Assembly (NCBI GenBank): GCA_003254885.1 | Contig: QANT01007799.1 | Location: 95,547 to 159,546 of the forward strand | Reading direction: 5' to 3' | DNA length: 64,000 nt | Source of the DNA: Purshia tridentata | Lineage: Eukaryota > Streptophyta > Magnoliopsida > Rosales > Rosaceae | Part shown: in pieces, positions 62,402-64,000 of the stretch | How the letters are laid out: each line of letters begins with the position of its first letter | Numbering within the stretch: the first letter of the stretch is position 1 | Made by a program: the position numbers and the translations under genes | Notes under the pieces: generated by a model | What the model was told of the DNA's origin: nothing | The model's database searches: none | The model's input: the letters and a program-made list of their open reading frames with translations, nothing else

Positions 62402-64000
62402 CCGTTGTCAACGTGTCCTTATCTCTTTATTCCTTTGCCTAGATAAAACCAACCATCAACCTACTGAAATCAAGTAAGCAATGATAATCAATATTTCAAC
62501 TACGAAACTGCAACATGTTCAATCCGAATAGCATTTCTATACCCATCCTCCACAATCCAAACTAAGAGCTTTTTAAAGCTTTATGAAATATAAAACATAG
62601 GAAATTTGTGATCAATCAACTCAGCTTAAGCTCAAGACCAAACTCAATATTTAGCAGGAAAAAAATAAGCCAATATATATAGGTAGAAATCAATATTTGT
62701 AAACATAAGCCCGCATGGAAATTTTATGTATAGCACAAAAAGATAATTAATGAACCTCAAAAATGAGATGGAATCAATAAAAGGCAAGTCTTTGTCCTTC
62801 CATATATACCCACAAATACATTAGAGATCCAACAATAGAAACCTTAACAATACAACCAAAATTCAGAAGCAAAATCAAAGAACTACCCATATACCAATCA
62901 TTCCCCCCCCCCCAAAAAAAATTCCAAAAAATAAAAAATGGTTAGACGATCAAACCCAAATACCCAAAAAAGCCGATCCAAATACCCAAAACGAAATGAA
63001 CAAGCACCGTCAATTATATCAAAGAAAAATTTCAAAAAGTAAAAAAGAAAAAGAAAATCTTTATAGGAAAAGATTATCAGAGGAAGAAAATAGTACCGAT
63101 GAAGCAGAAATTGACGAAGATCAAGCAGGGATCATCCAAAAACGAAACCTTATTATGGAATCAGAGTCGTAGATCCATGATGAGAGAGGATCTAGGTCTA
63201 TTTCCTCTTTTGGATTTGTGTGTTTGTGTGTTTTGGTTAGTTTTCCTTTTTTTGTGTGGTGGTGCTGTGATGCGCTGGTGGACAGTCAAAGAAGAACCCT
63301 ATATAAAAATTATTATTACCTCTATTTTTTTTATTTTAAGTTAATTAATACGGTCAATAAATTAATATATTAATAAATTTTTTTATTTTTCTTTTTTAAA
63401 AATCTGATAAGTAGGAAGTTTGTGCTTTCTTTTTTGACCATTCAAACCTACTTTTAATTTGTCTCTTTTTTGAGTAGTTGAGTTTTAAAAAGTAACAAAT
63501 GGCAAAAGCTGATTTTGGCACATTTTGTTAACGGGCACCCTCCTTTTGATAAGTTGGTTTCCTTACCATTAATGAATCTCCTTTTTGTTAAGAAAAAAAA
63601 CCTCCATTTTCTTTATGTGCACAGTGCACCATAGAAAATATTACATGCCAATTGTCATGCATGTTTAATTATGCAATGCGATACAAATTAATGTATTGTT
63701 GATCTGTGTATCTGTCAATGTTAGTTACTTTACTAACTTTTATTTAAACCAATTACTAAATTAAATATATTTTTTTTACATTTTGGTTGGAAGAAATTTC
63801 TCTCTAGCAGAGTGTACATAACCAAAATAATTAGAAAAGGAAAAGTAGAAATCCCAGATCAAGCGTTGGATTATGTCATTTAGGGAGGAGGGTATTTCTG
63901 TCTGAGGGTTCCCTTGTTGTCGAAGAGGAGCGCCCAGATTAAAAGTTGATAAACCACATTACCTTTTTGCCGCTAAAGATTTAGGCCCAAGCCCATCTTA
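62402..64000. other. Kinase leader and intergenic end of window
   Basis: The 5' UTR intron of the kinase (about 62445-63094) is followed by a leader exon with a CATCG/GTACTA donor near 63095, then its promoter. From about 63330 to the end the DNA is AT-rich and shows no gene. A C-tract/A-tract lies at about 62905-62921. Confidence 0.5.

Overview
This is plant nuclear DNA from a eudicot, most likely Rosaceae. The genes have many short AT-rich introns, long AT-rich intergenic spacers and plant-specific families: WAT1 transporter, DYW-type PPR, NIMIN, Shaggy-like kinase and polygalacturonases. The Rosaceae suggestion rests on an S-lineage-type T2 RNase next to an F-box gene of the SLF/SFB type. 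Four single Ns sit in or beside homopolymer runs, so this is a draft assembly.

Layout. 1-863: the 3' end of a cyclic phosphodiesterase gene. 1742-6119: a T2 RNase (-) head-to-head with an SLF-like F-box gene (+). 6650-8430: a plant-specific single-pass membrane protein (-), incompletely resolved. 9105-12793: TRAPPC4/TRS23 (-) and soluble ABC protein ABCI20 (+), divergent. 13389-14552: a NEDD8-protease-like Ulp1 gene (-) with a His/Asp-rich insert, a LINE-like C-terminus and a duplicated core promoter. 15548-18080: an ARF1-class GTPase (-) with a 198-bp repeat in an intron. 19731-22815: a WAT1/UMAMIT transporter (-). 24967-27513: a GDSL esterase (+). 28231-30342: a DYW PPR protein (+). 32431-32778: NIMIN3-like (-). 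34106-38441: a G6PD4-like plastid protein (-). 41079-43106: a pyrrolidone-carboxyl peptidase (+). 44763-55512: three tandem polygalacturonases (-). 56234-57352: broken gene or element fragments. 57725-58846: a ZMAT5/U11-U12 20K-like zinc-finger protein (-). 59634-62401: a GSK3/Shaggy-like kinase (-).

The run UMAMIT25-like, GDSL, PPR, NIMIN3, G6PD4 matches, from memory, the Arabidopsis order At1g09380-At1g09420. PPR, pyrrolidone peptidase and polygalacturonase match At1g56690-At1g56710. The window therefore seems to hold the unfractionated ancestor of two duplicated Arabidopsis segments. TRAPPC4 and ABCI20 are likewise neighbours in Arabidopsis (At5g02280, At5g02270).

The least expected signals are a dispersed family of tiny insertions (oligo-A/T, often ending TTGGYCA) each flanked by 12-20 bp perfect direct repeats, a 212-bp Mutator-type foldback element with a 9-bp target duplication, a TGACG palindrome upstream of NIMIN3, and the RNase/F-box pair. 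Exon coordinates were read by hand from splice signals and reading-frame continuity. No expression data or database searches were used.
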